Below, one piece after another: positions 26,080-35,131 of a stretch of DNA of 64,000 nucleotides. Source of the stretch: Methylobacterium sp. DB0501 (GTDB taxonomy: Bacteria > Pseudomonadota > Alphaproteobacteria > Rhizobiales > Beijerinckiaceae); assembly GCF_011043735.1 (NCBI RefSeq), contig NZ_JAAKGV010000020.1, forward strand, positions 62,001 through 126,000. The letters run 5' to 3'. Below the pieces are notes generated by a model. That model searched no databases. It was not told the origin of the DNA and was given only the letters and a program-made list of their open reading frames with translations. How positions within the stretch are numbered: the stretch's first letter is position 1; each line of letters begins with the position of its first letter. A program made the translations under genes and the position numbers.

Positions 26080-26403
26080 CTACGGAGATGCTTGTTGTGT
26101 TGCTACATCGGCAAACATGAAGACGATTTTCTTTATGTTCTCTGCATCTGCTATAACGCTTCGCGCCAGTGCTCCTATGCCCTCATGAGGAAGATCAAGG
26201 TTGATCAACATATCCTCTATCTTTTTTATCTCTGACCGAATTATGTCGCAGGTCAGATCCAATTCTTGACTGAGCGATCGCATATGCTTAGTTCGGGATC
26301 CAAGATCAACACCTGCGATATCTGCCTTGGAAAACTCGAAACACAAGCGGTCTGCTTGATGATCACTCATGCATTTTTCAGGGAAAATACAGATGTCAGC
26401 CAT
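26080..26403 (-). CDS. Hypothetical protein after the three-amber chemoreceptor
   Basis: 107 residues from the ATG at 26403, chosen for GAAGG 8 bases upstream. Mostly helical, with LTCDIIRSEIKKIEDML and ARSVIADAENIKKIVFMF; four Cys without a metal-site spacing. No domain recognised. Base composition is low in GC, like the 5' half of the chemoreceptor upstream, whose final stop is only 10 bases away. The two are probably co-transcribed and came together. Confidence 0.6.
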   Translation of the reverse strand: MADICIFPEKCMSDHQADRLCFEFSKADIAGVDLGSRTKHMRSLSQELDLTCDIIRSEIKKIEDMLINLDLPHEGIGALARSVIADAENIKKIVFMFADVATQQASP

Positions 26404-26413
26404 CTTCGAACCT

Positions 26414-28111
26414 TCATGCAGCGCGAACAGATTGAAGAAAGCGATGAACTTCATTCGTGAGATGCTCGGACTGTCGGGAGAGTTCAGACGCGGAGGCGAG
26501 CACCTGACTGGCCGCAGCGCCGGTATCCTCTGACGCCTAGGCGACGCCGACGATGTTCGAGGTCACCTCGGCCGTCCCGGTGGCTGCCTGGGCGACGTTG
26601 CGCACGATTTCCTGCGTCGCCGCACTCTGCTCCTCGACCGCCGAGGCGATGGTCGTGGTCACCACGTTGATCTCGTGAATGCGCGCCGTGATCGAGCCAA
26701 TGGCTGAGACCGCCTGACCCGTCACACCCTGGATACGTCCGATATGCCCTCCGATTTCGTCCGTTGCCCGGGAGGTCTGCGCGGCGAGTTCCTTGACCTC
26801 GGCGGCTACTACCGCAAAGCCCCGGCCAGCAGCGCCTGCCCGAGCCGCCTCGATGGTGGCGTTTAACGCCAGAAGGTTCGTCTGGCTTGCGATCGTAGAA
26901 ATCAACCCGACGACGTCGCCCACCTTCGTGACGGCCACGGTGAGTTCCTCGACGAGGAGTGCTGTGCGATCCGCCTCGCTGACGGCAACCTGAGCGAGGG
27001 AAGCCGAGCCCTGCACCTGCCTCCCGATCTCCTGAACGGAGGCGCCTCGTTCCTCTGATGCCGCCGCCACGGTGCTGACATTAGACGCTGCCTGCTCGGC
27101 TGCTGCCGCAACAGTCGTAGATTGCGAAGCCGTCTCGGCGGCGGTTGCAGTCATCGTAGAGGCCGTGGCTTGCAACTCGGTCGCAGAGGCAGAGACCATG
27201 CCAACGATGCCGCCGATCGCTTGCTCGAAGACGTCGGCGAGTTCAGCCGTCGCGCGCCGCCGCTCAACGGTCGCGGCCTCATCGGCGATGTGCTTGATCT
27301 CGGCCTGTTCGGCAGCCTTCTGCGCCACCAGAGCCTTGATAACCTCAACCGCCTTGCCCACGAGACCAATCTCGTCTCGCCGGGCCGACTCTTGAATCTT
27401 AGCCTCGATGTTGCCTTTGGCCATGCCTTGCAGGACACCAACCAAGTTCGAGAGTGGGCGAGTAATGCCGAAGGCAGTAATGTAAATAGCGAGAACAAAG
27501 GTCAGAAACAACCCTGCGATGGCCGACACGGTCAGTCGCATCGTGGCGGCGTCCGCTTTTTCCTGTGCGTCACGCTTTGCGTCTGTCAACTCACTTGTAA
27601 GAATATTAAGGCGAGATTGAACAAACTACCGAACTTTCGTGCGAGCAGCAGCGCCCTCAAAAAGAGCGATTTCGCTCGCCGTAGCAGGCTCGCTCTTAAG
27701 TCCTGCTTCGGCCGACCGGTCTAGAGTTTTATAAAATGCTTCGACTTCTTTACGCAAATCCTTGAGCGTTGAGCGACGCTCTGATGTGTCTGCAAGAGTG
27801 ATAGTCTTATCAATTGCGTCGTATGTATTCTTTGCGGCTTGATCGTAGCGAGCTTTGTAATCTGCCATTTCGGCTTCGCGTGCCTCAATAATGATGTTCC
27901 GGTTCTGAACTAGTGCCTCATTCACGTTGATGTGAACCGTTAACATGCTTTCGAGTCTGGCAACCTGGACATCGACAATATTCTAAGTTCGGTCGCTCAA
28001 AGCGCTAAAGGCTGTATGAGCATAGTACACCAGTCCTGTTGCAATTGTCGACACAAACACTAATGGAACTAATATCTTCGTGACTATCTTGAGATCGGAA
28101 AGTCGCAACAT
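26414..28111 (-). pseudogene. Methyl-accepting chemotaxis protein interrupted by three in-frame TAG codons
   Basis: One uninterrupted frame of 566 codons from ATG 28111 to TGA 26414-26416 apart from TAG at 27983-27985, 27626-27628 and 26537-26539. Read through, it is a complete chemoreceptor: membrane helix at residues 13-31 (ILVPLVFVSTIATGLVYY), four-helix-bundle sensor at about 45-185, second helix, HAMP (PLSNLVGVLQGMAKGN), signalling tip IASQTNLLALNATIEAARAG and the C-terminal segment GAAASQVLASASELSRQSE. Gln is plausible at all three stops (CAG to TAG), and MCPs often have Gln at the third site. There are no frameshifts. The 5' third is low in GC. Confidence 0.8.
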
Positions 28112-28267
28112 CTCATCAACTTCTTGTGAAGGTTAATAACTTGGATGACAAACACAAAAAATTGCTTACCATAACTTTACATTTCACCGTTAAATGAAGG
28201 TTTAATGATGTATGATGCTACGGTCGAAATCTAATCGCGACCCGAAGCGGATGGCCTGCCATACAGC

Positions 28268-28378
28268 GCTAGTGCACTGACGCCTTCAAAAGGTACATAG
28301 TTCGTTGCGATTTCCGCTGCGTTTGCAGGCGGTTGGCGAGATCGGGCGTGGTGCTTTCGTCGGCGTCAGTGCACTAGC
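28268..28378. mobile_element. MITE-like element with 17-bp terminal inverted repeats
   Basis: GCTAGTGCACTGACGCC at 28268-28284 is repeated as a perfect inverted copy at 28362-28378. The 111-bp unit holds no gene. CTAG occurs at both ends and may be the target duplication (YTAR sites are used by IS5-group elements), which would leave 12-13 bp repeats. It lies beside a truncated IS3 orfA. Confidence 0.55.
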
Positions 28379-28444
28379 ATCAAGCGGGCAGGAGCAGATG
28401 AGCCTCATGAACCTGGTGCACGAGCTCGCGTCGGCTAGCAGGCG

Positions 28445-28711
28445 TCAGAGCTTTTTTGCGAGCACGTCCTGCAGGATGTGTTTGTCGAGGCTCAGATCGA
28501 CCACAAACCGCTTAAGCTTGCGGTTCTCCTCCTCCATCTGCTTCGGGCGCTGTGGCTCGCCCGTGCCCAAGCCGCCGTAGAGACTCTCCCAGCGGTAGAC
28601 CGTCCGCTCGGAGATCCCAATCCGGCGCAGCGCCTCCGCCACCGGTGTCCTGGTCTCAGCCTGTTTCCGGGCGAAGGCGATCTGCTCCTCGGTAAACCTG
28701 TTCTTCTTCAC
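28445..28711 (-). CDS. IS3-family transposase OrfA, without OrfB
   Basis: 88 residues from a GTG at 28711: MKKNRFTEEQIAFARKQAE with the helix-turn-helix ISERTVYRWESLYGG and the leucine-zipper part MEEENRKLKRFVVDLSLDKHILQDVLAKKL, as in IS407-group OrfA. The catalytic OrfB that should follow by frameshifting is absent; the MITE-like element and AT-rich DNA come next. So it is an IS remnant, unable to move alone. Confidence 0.8.
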   Translation of the reverse strand: MKKNRFTEEQIAFARKQAETRTPVAEALRRIGISERTVYRWESLYGGLGTGEPQRPKQMEEENRKLKRFVVDLSLDKHILQDVLAKKL

Positions 28712-28813
28712 GGCTCTGCTCCTCCCGTCATGGGCTCACAAAACCGGAAAACTCGCACTCAGGCTGAACCAGAGCTATGGGGGGACGTCGTGCGCTCGTG
28801 CGCAACAGTATTC

Positions 28814-30136
28814 CTAATCTTCCAATCGGTTGAGCGCGAGCGCTGCAAGTGTGCACACCGCTCCGGAGAGGAGGTAGGCACCTACTGAGATCAGTCCGAA
28901 GGAGCTTGCCAGCAGCAAGGCGACGAGCGGCGCAAAGCCGGCTCCGATGAACCACGCGGCCGTGGCTGTCGTTCCCGCACCCGTGTAACGGTGCTTGGAA
29001 GAAAATCTATAGTTCAAAGCCCCAGACGACTGGCCGAAGCCAAGTCCCAGCAGGGCGAAGCCAAGCAACACATATGACCACTCGCCGCCCGGGCCCTTGC
29101 TGAGCAGTTGCGGTGCAAACCCGCTATAGGCTCCAATGAGGGCTGCTGAGACGGCAAGCACTTTCCGGCCACCGAAGCGATCCGCAAGGATGCCGGATGC
29201 GATCACAGCCACCAAACCGACAACAGCTCCTACCAACTCGATCACAAGGAAGCGCAGCGGCGCCTCGCTCGATGTGAGGACGACCCATGACAAGGGGAAT
29301 ACCGTGACAAGGTGGAAGAGGGCGAAGCTCGCAAGCGGCGCGAAGGCACCGAGAACGACCGTTCGCGCTTCCTCGCGGAGGAGGCTCGCCAGAGGAGAAG
29401 GTTGCAACTCACGGCTTTCGTACAGCCGCTCGAACTCGGGGGTGGAAATCAATCGCAAGCGGGCAAACAATGCCACCACGTTGATGACGAAGGCGACGAA
29501 GAACGGGTAGCGCCAGCCCCACTCGAGGAAATCAGTTGTTTTCAGCGTCACCAGCAGGAACGCGAAGAGGGCACTGGCCACGAACATGCCAATTGGTGCC
29601 CCAAGCTGAGGGATCATGGCGAACCAGCCGCGTCTCTCCGGTGGTGCATTGAGCGAGAGGAGCGATGGCAGCCCATCCCACGTGCCACCCTGGGCGAAGC
29701 CCTGTCCGATCCGGAGCAGGGCCAGGATAACGGCGGCGACATGGCCGACCTGCGCATAGCCCGGCAGAAACGCCATCGCGGCCGTCGAGCCTCCCAGCAG
29801 GAAGAGTGCCGTGGTCAGTTTGACTCCGCGCCCATGCCGCCGGTCGATCCACATGAACAGGAACGCACCAAAAGGCCGGGCGATGAACGCCAGCGAGAAG
29901 ATCGCGAAGGAGTAGAGCGTGCCAGTCAGGGCGTCGGCATACGGAAAAACCAGCGACGGGAACACCAGTACCGACGCGATCGCGTAGACGAAGAAGTCGA
30001 AGAACTCCGACGACCGCCCGATGATGACGCCTACTGCGATCTCGCCGGGCCGGACCCGATGCTCTCTCGCGTTCACGAGCCGGGCGTCGCGCTCCAGGGG
30101 TGTCGAGCTCGCAGCACTGGCGGGTGTGGCAGCCAT
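28814..30136 (-). CDS. MFS transporter, metabolite:H+ symporter-like
   Basis: 440 residues with about 12 hydrophobic helices. Between helices 2 and 3 is RPFGAFLFMWIDRRHGRGVKL, a variant of the MFS loop motif G...DR.GRR; LRIGQGFAQGGTWDG and ERRGWFAMIPQLG follow the MHS subfamily (KgtP, ProP, shikimate and citrate carriers). The substrate cannot be told; the soluble N-terminus of 30 residues is longer than usual. It is divergent from cyoA, with the FNR/FixK box in the shared 150-base gap, so oxygen control of both is possible. AGAGG precedes the ATG by 8 bases. Confidence 0.8.
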   Translation of the reverse strand: MAATPASAASSTPLERDARLVNAREHRVRPGEIAVGVIIGRSSEFFDFFVYAIASVLVFPSLVFPYADALTGTLYSFAIFSLAFIARPFGAFLFMWIDRRHGRGVKLTTALFLLGGSTAAMAFLPGYAQVGHVAAVILALLRIGQGFAQGGTWDGLPSLLSLNAPPERRGWFAMIPQLGAPIGMFVASALFAFLLVTLKTTDFLEWGWRYPFFVAFVINVVALFARLRLISTPEFERLYESRELQPSPLASLLREEARTVVLGAFAPLASFALFHLVTVFPLSWVVLTSSEAPLRFLVIELVGAVVGLVAVIASGILADRFGGRKVLAVSAALIGAYSGFAPQLLSKGPGGEWSYVLLGFALLGLGFGQSSGALNYRFSSKHRYTGAGTTATAAWFIGAGFAPLVALLLASSFGLISVGAYLLSGAVCTLAALALNRLED

Positions 30137-30215
30137 TCCTTCAATCCTCTCGTCCGTTCCGTCACGCGACTACGGGACCTCTCGACCGCCATAGAGGCAG
30201 CCATTCCGACGAGCT

Positions 30216-30229
30216 TTGACCGCGGTCAA
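30216..30229 (+). promoter_or_regulatory. FNR/FixK box upstream of cyoA
   Basis: TTGACCGCGGTCAA, a perfect TTGA-N6-TCAA palindrome. Its centre is 41.5 bases before 30264; a class-II activated transcript would start near there, so translation from the ATG at 30288 fits better than from 30264. Confidence 0.8.
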
Positions 30230-30287
30230 AGTCCGCGGGCTCCAAGACCTCTATCCGGGAGCCATGTTCAGCCCTGGATCTCGTCTC

Positions 30288-31442
30288 ATGAAACGGGCCT
30301 TTGGCCTCGCGCCCCTCGTTTTGCCGTTCCTGCTCGGCGGCTGCAACATGGTCACGATGAACCCAACCGGGGACATCGCGCTTCAGCAGCGTAACCTGAT
30401 CCTGTTTTCGGTCGCCGTTATGCTCCTCATCATCGTACCGGTGATGGTGTTGACCGTCGTGTTTGCCTACCGCTACCGATCAAGCAATCCGAACAAGGTC
30501 TACGATCCCAATTTCGATCACTCGACGACGCTCGAACTGGTGATCTGGTCCTGTCCGCTGCTCATCATCATCGCTTTGAGTGCGGTGACCTGGACGAGCA
30601 CGCACTTGCTTGATCCGTTTCGGCCTTTGGAGCGCATCTCGGCGGACAAGCCTATCCCAGCCGATACGAAACCGCTGATCGTCCAGGTCGTAGCGCTCGA
30701 TTGGAAGTGGCTCTTCATCTATCCCGACCTCGGGGTCGCGACCGTGAACGAGCTCGCGCTGCCCGTGGACGTACCGGTGCGCTTCCTCATCACCTCCACG
30801 GACCAATTCAATACCTTCTACGCCCCGACCCTCGCCGGCATGATCTACGCCATGCCAACGATGCGCTCGGAGCTGAATGCCGTGCTCAACAAGCCCGGTG
30901 AGAGCTGGGGTTACTCCGGCAACTACACGGGCCGCGGCTACTCCGACATGCGCTTCAAGCTGCGAGGCGTCGAGACAGCCGATTTTGAACGCTGGGTGGC
31001 AGAGGTGAAGGCCTCGGGCAACTCCCTGGACCTGCCCAAGATGCTCGAGCTCGTGAAGCCGAGCGAGAAGGTGCCGGTGATGCGCTTCGCCCCGGTCCAG
31101 GAGGGTTTGTTCGACCGCGCAGTCAACCGTTGCATCGAGCCCGGCAAGCCCTGCATGATCGATATCATGCGTCAGGATATGCAGGCAGGCGGCGGTAACC
31201 CGCACGACTCGCACATGGGGCACGGCATGCCCTCCGGTCGCGAGGCCGAGCCGCTCACGGGCGAGCGGGCCAAGCCCGCTCTGCAGAAGGCGCCGCAGGA
31301 GAAGGGCACGAGCCCGAACGTCACCAAGCCCGTGCAGCCCGAGCCACCCGGCCAGCTCAAGCCGGGCGATCCCAAGAACCGAGACCAGTCAGCCACCGAT
31401 CCGCTTCCGGCTATCTGCGCTCCGCGCTCGCCGCGCGCCTGA
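30288..31442 (+). CDS. cyoA: Cytochrome bo3-type quinol oxidase subunit II
   Basis: 384 residues from ATG 30288. A lipoprotein signal MKRAFGLAPLVLPFLLGGC ends in the lipobox LGGC; an in-frame ATG at 30264 is the other option. Two membrane helices at about 38-60 and 80-100, then a cupredoxin-like periplasmic domain (ALDWKWLFIYPD, STDQFNTFYAPTLAGMIYAMP). The Cu-A ligands of cytochrome c oxidases are absent, as in quinol oxidases. The C-terminal 90 residues beyond the normal domain are rich in Pro, Lys and Gly with HDSHMGHGM. It is the first gene of cyoABCD behind a perfect FNR/FixK box. Confidence 0.9.
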   Translation: MKRAFGLAPLVLPFLLGGCNMVTMNPTGDIALQQRNLILFSVAVMLLIIVPVMVLTVVFAYRYRSSNPNKVYDPNFDHSTTLELVIWSCPLLIIIALSAVTWTSTHLLDPFRPLERISADKPIPADTKPLIVQVVALDWKWLFIYPDLGVATVNELALPVDVPVRFLITSTDQFNTFYAPTLAGMIYAMPTMRSELNAVLNKPGESWGYSGNYTGRGYSDMRFKLRGVETADFERWVAEVKASGNSLDLPKMLELVKPSEKVPVMRFAPVQEGLFDRAVNRCIEPGKPCMIDIMRQDMQAGGGNPHDSHMGHGMPSGREAEPLTGERAKPALQKAPQEKGTSPNVTKPVQPEPPGQLKPGDPKNRDQSATDPLPAICAPRSPRA

Positions 31443-31463
31443 TCTCTCGCCCCTGAGACCGCT

Positions 31464-33461
31464 ATGACCGACACCTTAATCAAGACGATCTTCGGCCGCC
31501 TCGGCCTGGAGTCGTTCCCGATCCACGAGCCGATCCTGCTCGGCACCTTCATCGTCGTCGCGCTGCTCGGATTGAGCATTGTAGGTGCTATCGCCTACTT
31601 CCGCTTGTGGGGCTATCTCTGGCGCGAATGGTTCACGAGCGTCGATCATAAGAAGATCGGCATTATGTACGTGATCCTCGGCATCATCATGCTGCTGCGC
31701 GGCTTTGCCGACGCGCTCATGATGCGGGCCCAGCAGGCTATCGCTTTCGGCGGTAACGAGGGTTACCTCCCGGCCCACCACTACGATCAGATCTTCACCG
31801 CTCACGGAACGATCATGATCTTCTTCGTGGCGATCCCGCTGGTGGTCGGGCTCATCAACTACGTGATGCCGCTGCAGATCGGCGCGCGCGACGTCGCCTT
31901 CCCGTTCCTCAACAACCTGAGCTTCTGGCTGACGGCTGCCGGTGCGGCGCTCACCATGCTCTCGCTCTTCGTGGGCGAGTTCGCCCGCACGGGCTGGTTG
32001 TCCTACGCTCCCCTAGCAGGTCTCGACTACAGTCCAGACACTGGTGTCGACTATTATCTCTGGTCTTTGCAGATCGCTGGCGTCGGTACGACGCTGTCGG
32101 CGATCAACATGGTGGCGACCATTGTCAAGATGCGCGCACCCGGCATGACCATGATGAAATTGCCGGTCTTCTGCTGGACCGCGCTCTGCTCGAACGTGCT
32201 GGCAATCGCGATCTTTCCGGCGCTCACCGCCGCCTTCTTCCTGCTCATGATGGACCGCTACGTCGGGACGAACTTCTTCACCAACGATCGCGGCGGCGCG
32301 CCGATGATGTACTGGAACATGGTCTGGATCTGGGGTCACCCGGAGGTCTACGTCCTTGTCCTGCCCGCGTTCGGGATCTATTCTGAGATCACTTCCACTT
32401 TCACCGGCAAGCGACTGTTCGGCTATTCATCGATGGTGTACGCAACCGTCGTCATCACCATCTTGTCCTATCTTGTCTGGCTGCACCACTTCTTCACCAT
32501 GGGCGCAGGTCCGGCTGTAAACTCGTTCTTCGGGATCGCCACGATGGTGATCTCGATCCCCACGGGGGCCAAGATCTTCAACTGGCTTTTCACAATGTAT
32601 CGCGGCAACATCCGGTTTGAGTTGCCGATGATGTGGGTGGTTGCCTTCATGCTCACCTTCGTGGTGGGCGGCATGACGGGTGTGCTGCTCGCCATTCCAC
32701 CCGCTGATTTCGTGCTCCACAACTCGCTCTTCCTCGTGGCGCACTTCCACAACGTCATTATCGGCGGCGTCGTGTTCGGCCTGTTTGCGGCCATCGTCTA
32801 TTGGTTCCCGAAGGCGTTCGGGTTCAAGCTCGACCCGTTCTGGGGCAAGGTTGCCTTCTGGGGCTGGGTCATCGGCTATTGGGTGGCCTGGACGCCGATC
32901 TACGTGGTCGGGCTGATGGGTACCGCCCGCCGCGTCCGCCACTTCGACGATCCAAGCTTCCAACCCTACTTCGTCATCGCCGCCATCGGCGCCCTCATCA
33001 TCCTGGTCGGCATCCTCGGCTTCGTGATGAGCATCGTGATGGGTTTCGTGAAGCGCGAGAAGTTGCGCGACACGACGGGTGATCCGTGGGACGGTCGGAC
33101 CCTCGAATGGTCCACCACCTCGCCGCCGCCCGCCTACAACTTTGCCTTCACGCCCGTCGTGCACGATCTGGATGCCTGGTACGACATGAAGGCGCGCGGC
33201 TACGAGCGTCCTGCAAGCGGCTACCGCCCGATCCACATGCCGAAAAACACCAGCGCAGGCGTGATTATCGCTGGTCTATCGTTCACGCTCGGGTTCGGTA
33301 TGGTCTGGTATATGTGGTGGCTCGCTGCTTTGAGCTTCATCGCCCTGATGATCGTTGCAGTCGGGCACACCTTCAATTTCAAACGGGACTTCTACATCCC
33401 CGCGGATGAGGTCGCGCGAACGGAAAGCAAGCGGCAGCGGCTGCTTGGTATGGAGGCCTGA
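31464..33461 (+). CDS. cyoB: Cytochrome bo3-type quinol oxidase subunit I
   Basis: 665 residues, the normal length of CyoB, with about 15 membrane helices. The haem-copper core is visible: WGHPEVYVL (Cu-B His cross-linked to Tyr), WLHHFFTMG (two Cu-B His), HFHNVIIGG (haem o3 and low-spin haem His). It takes electrons from quinol and pumps protons. The N-terminal extra helix typical of ubiquinol oxidases is present (LGTFIVVALLGLSIVGAIAY). Start 21 bases after cyoA. Confidence 0.95.
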   Translation: MTDTLIKTIFGRLGLESFPIHEPILLGTFIVVALLGLSIVGAIAYFRLWGYLWREWFTSVDHKKIGIMYVILGIIMLLRGFADALMMRAQQAIAFGGNEGYLPAHHYDQIFTAHGTIMIFFVAIPLVVGLINYVMPLQIGARDVAFPFLNNLSFWLTAAGAALTMLSLFVGEFARTGWLSYAPLAGLDYSPDTGVDYYLWSLQIAGVGTTLSAINMVATIVKMRAPGMTMMKLPVFCWTALCSNVLAIAIFPALTAAFFLLMMDRYVGTNFFTNDRGGAPMMYWNMVWIWGHPEVYVLVLPAFGIYSEITSTFTGKRLFGYSSMVYATVVITILSYLVWLHHFFTMGAGPAVNSFFGIATMVISIPTGAKIFNWLFTMYRGNIRFELPMMWVVAFMLTFVVGGMTGVLLAIPPADFVLHNSLFLVAHFHNVIIGGVVFGLFAAIVYWFPKAFGFKLDPFWGKVAFWGWVIGYWVAWTPIYVVGLMGTARRVRHFDDPSFQPYFVIAAIGALIILVGILGFVMSIVMGFVKREKLRDTTGDPWDGRTLEWSTTSPPPAYNFAFTPVVHDLDAWYDMKARGYERPASGYRPIHMPKNTSAGVIIAGLSFTLGFGMVWYMWWLAALSFIALMIVAVGHTFNFKRDFYIPADEVARTESKRQRLLGMEA

Positions 33462-33462
33462 C

Positions 33463-34095
33463 ATGACTGATCGCGCACTCAACACCCAAGAGTCTGCTAT
33501 CACCTGGCACCATTTGGACCAGGAAGATCATGATCATGGTGGCGGCGCCACGATCCTGGGCTTCTGGATCTACCTGATGAGCGACGCTCTCATCTTCGCC
33601 TCGCTGTTCGCTATGTTCGGCGTGGTGAGCACCAGTTATGCTGGAGGGCCTGTCCCACGGCAGATTTTCGACATACCTCTTGTTGCCCTTAACACAGCGC
33701 TTCTCCTCGCCTCGTCAATCACCTTCGGGCAGGCCATCCCCCACATGGAAGCGGGCCGGCTCAGCTCGACGAGGCGCTGGCTCGCGGTGACAGGGCTGCT
33801 CGGCGCCGCCTTCGTTGGTGTGGAACTCTACGAGTTCGCACACCTGATCGCCGAGGGTGCCGGCCCGCAACGCAGTGCGTTCCTGTCCGCCTTCTTCACC
33901 CTGGTTGGCACTCACGGCGCGCACGTCACCGTTGGGCTGATCTGGATCGCGGTGATGCTGGTCCAAATTGGTCAGAATGGACTTAACGGTGAAATCAAGC
34001 GTCGGATCGTCTGCTTGTCGATGTTCTGGCACTTCCTCGACATCATCTGGATCGGCGTGTTCAATTTCGTCTACCTGTATGGAGTGATCCGGTGA
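33463..34095 (+). CDS. cyoC: Cytochrome bo3-type quinol oxidase subunit III
   Basis: 210 residues, five membrane helices: GFWIYLMSDALIFASLFAMF, then HLIAEGAG, GTHGAHVTVGLIWIAVM and FWHFLDIIWIGVFNFVYL. The motifs are those of CyoC/COX3. It starts one base after the cyoB stop. It stabilises the oxidase core and has no cofactors. Confidence 0.93.
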   Translation: MTDRALNTQESAITWHHLDQEDHDHGGGATILGFWIYLMSDALIFASLFAMFGVVSTSYAGGPVPRQIFDIPLVALNTALLLASSITFGQAIPHMEAGRLSSTRRWLAVTGLLGAAFVGVELYEFAHLIAEGAGPQRSAFLSAFFTLVGTHGAHVTVGLIWIAVMLVQIGQNGLNGEIKRRIVCLSMFWHFLDIIWIGVFNFVYLYGVIR

Positions 34096-34436
34096 GCACT
34101 CATTCTCTGCACGTCGCTAGTGACGGTAACCGCGGGCATGGCCGTCGCAGCTACTGGACTGGCTGTGCGCTTGCGGTCATTCTCACTGTTATTCCGTTCT
34201 GGTTGGTCATGGCTCGGCCGCTGCACGATCCGGGCTGGACGGCAGCGATTATCTTCGCGCTCGCACTCGTTCAAATCGTCGTTCACGTCGTCAGCTTCCT
34301 CCACCTCGACACTCAATCCGAGGAGGGATGGACGCTACTAGCCTTCCTGTTCACAGCGGTCATTGTGATCCTGACGATCGGTGGCTCCGTTTGGGTGATG
34401 TACCACCTCAACACAAACATGATGCCGATGCCCTAG
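34092..34436 (+). CDS. cyoD: Cytochrome bo3-type quinol oxidase subunit IV
   Basis: 114 residues with three membrane helices (YWTGCALAVILTVIPFWLVM, IIFALALVQIVVHVVSFLHL, LAFLFTAVIVILTIGGSVWVMY), matching CyoD in length and in LVQIVVHVVSFLHL. GTG start overlapping the cyoC stop (GTGA), so coupled. It is the last gene of the oxidase operon. No haem o synthase (cyoE) is seen in the window, so it must be elsewhere. Confidence 0.92.
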   Translation: MSTHSLHVASDGNRGHGRRSYWTGCALAVILTVIPFWLVMARPLHDPGWTAAIIFALALVQIVVHVVSFLHLDTQSEEGWTLLAFLFTAVIVILTIGGSVWVMYHLNTNMMPMP

Positions 34437-34582
34437 CGCCTGGGTACGGGCGCGCTGACCACGACGAGGCCGTTGCGGGGAAATCCTCTGACAAGAAGGT
34501 GTTCCTGCCTGGCCTCCAGCTCGTTGAACAAGGTGCGATCGCGGCTGGGGCAGCAGCAAGCTACCCTGCATAGGAGAGCTTC

Positions 34583-35128
34583 ATGAGCGCATTACAGTCT
34601 CTTACGTACAACGTTGTGTCCTCCTTGGGAGACGGGACTGGCATTCCAGAGGCTGAACTACATGATCTCATTGCTCGGCACGAGCGGCTGGCGCACCTGT
34701 GTGATCAACTCGAAGCCTGTGCCGACAAACTTCCTGTCTGGCCCAACGAAATGGAGGCCGGGCGGTTGCGAGAGGCGCTCGAAGCGTATGTCGAGCGTGC
34801 GGCGGAACACGAGGATCTTCTCGTCACCCAGACCTTCGGTCGTTCCCTTCAGAGCCCTCTGGCGGAGGCTCTGATACATCACGTCGATCTTCGGCACATC
34901 GACGACCTGATCCATGCGCAGGATCTGATTGCTGCGCTTGGTACCACACCGACTGCCAACGCGAGGATTTCGGCTGAGACGTTTGGCTACATGCTGCGCT
35001 GCTTCTTCGCCGCGAGTCGCCAGGCGATGGTACTCGAGGAGCTTGCAATCCTCATGCTCGGCCACGAAAGCCTGACACCTGACGGAAAGTCTTTGCTGAT
35101 CAATGGGCTCTGTCGTCGGGTGGCCTGA
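34583..35128 (+). CDS. Hemerythrin-like helical protein
   Basis: 181 residues, all helical. His and acidic residues occur in hemerythrin-like spacing: LIARHERLAHLCDQLE near 30, ERAAEHEDLLVTQTF near 75, ALIHHVDLRHIDDL near 97 and VLEELAILMLGHE near 155. This suggests an O2- or NO-sensing di-iron bundle, but the residues do not line up perfectly and I cannot prove metal binding. Its stop is three bases from the convergent FNR-type regulator, and it follows the quinol oxidase, which fits a role in oxygen or nitrosative response (inference). Confidence 0.5.
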   Translation: MSALQSLTYNVVSSLGDGTGIPEAELHDLIARHERLAHLCDQLEACADKLPVWPNEMEAGRLREALEAYVERAAEHEDLLVTQTFGRSLQSPLAEALIHHVDLRHIDDLIHAQDLIAALGTTPTANARISAETFGYMLRCFFAASRQAMVLEELAILMLGHESLTPDGKSLLINGLCRRVA

Positions 35129-35131
35129 TGC

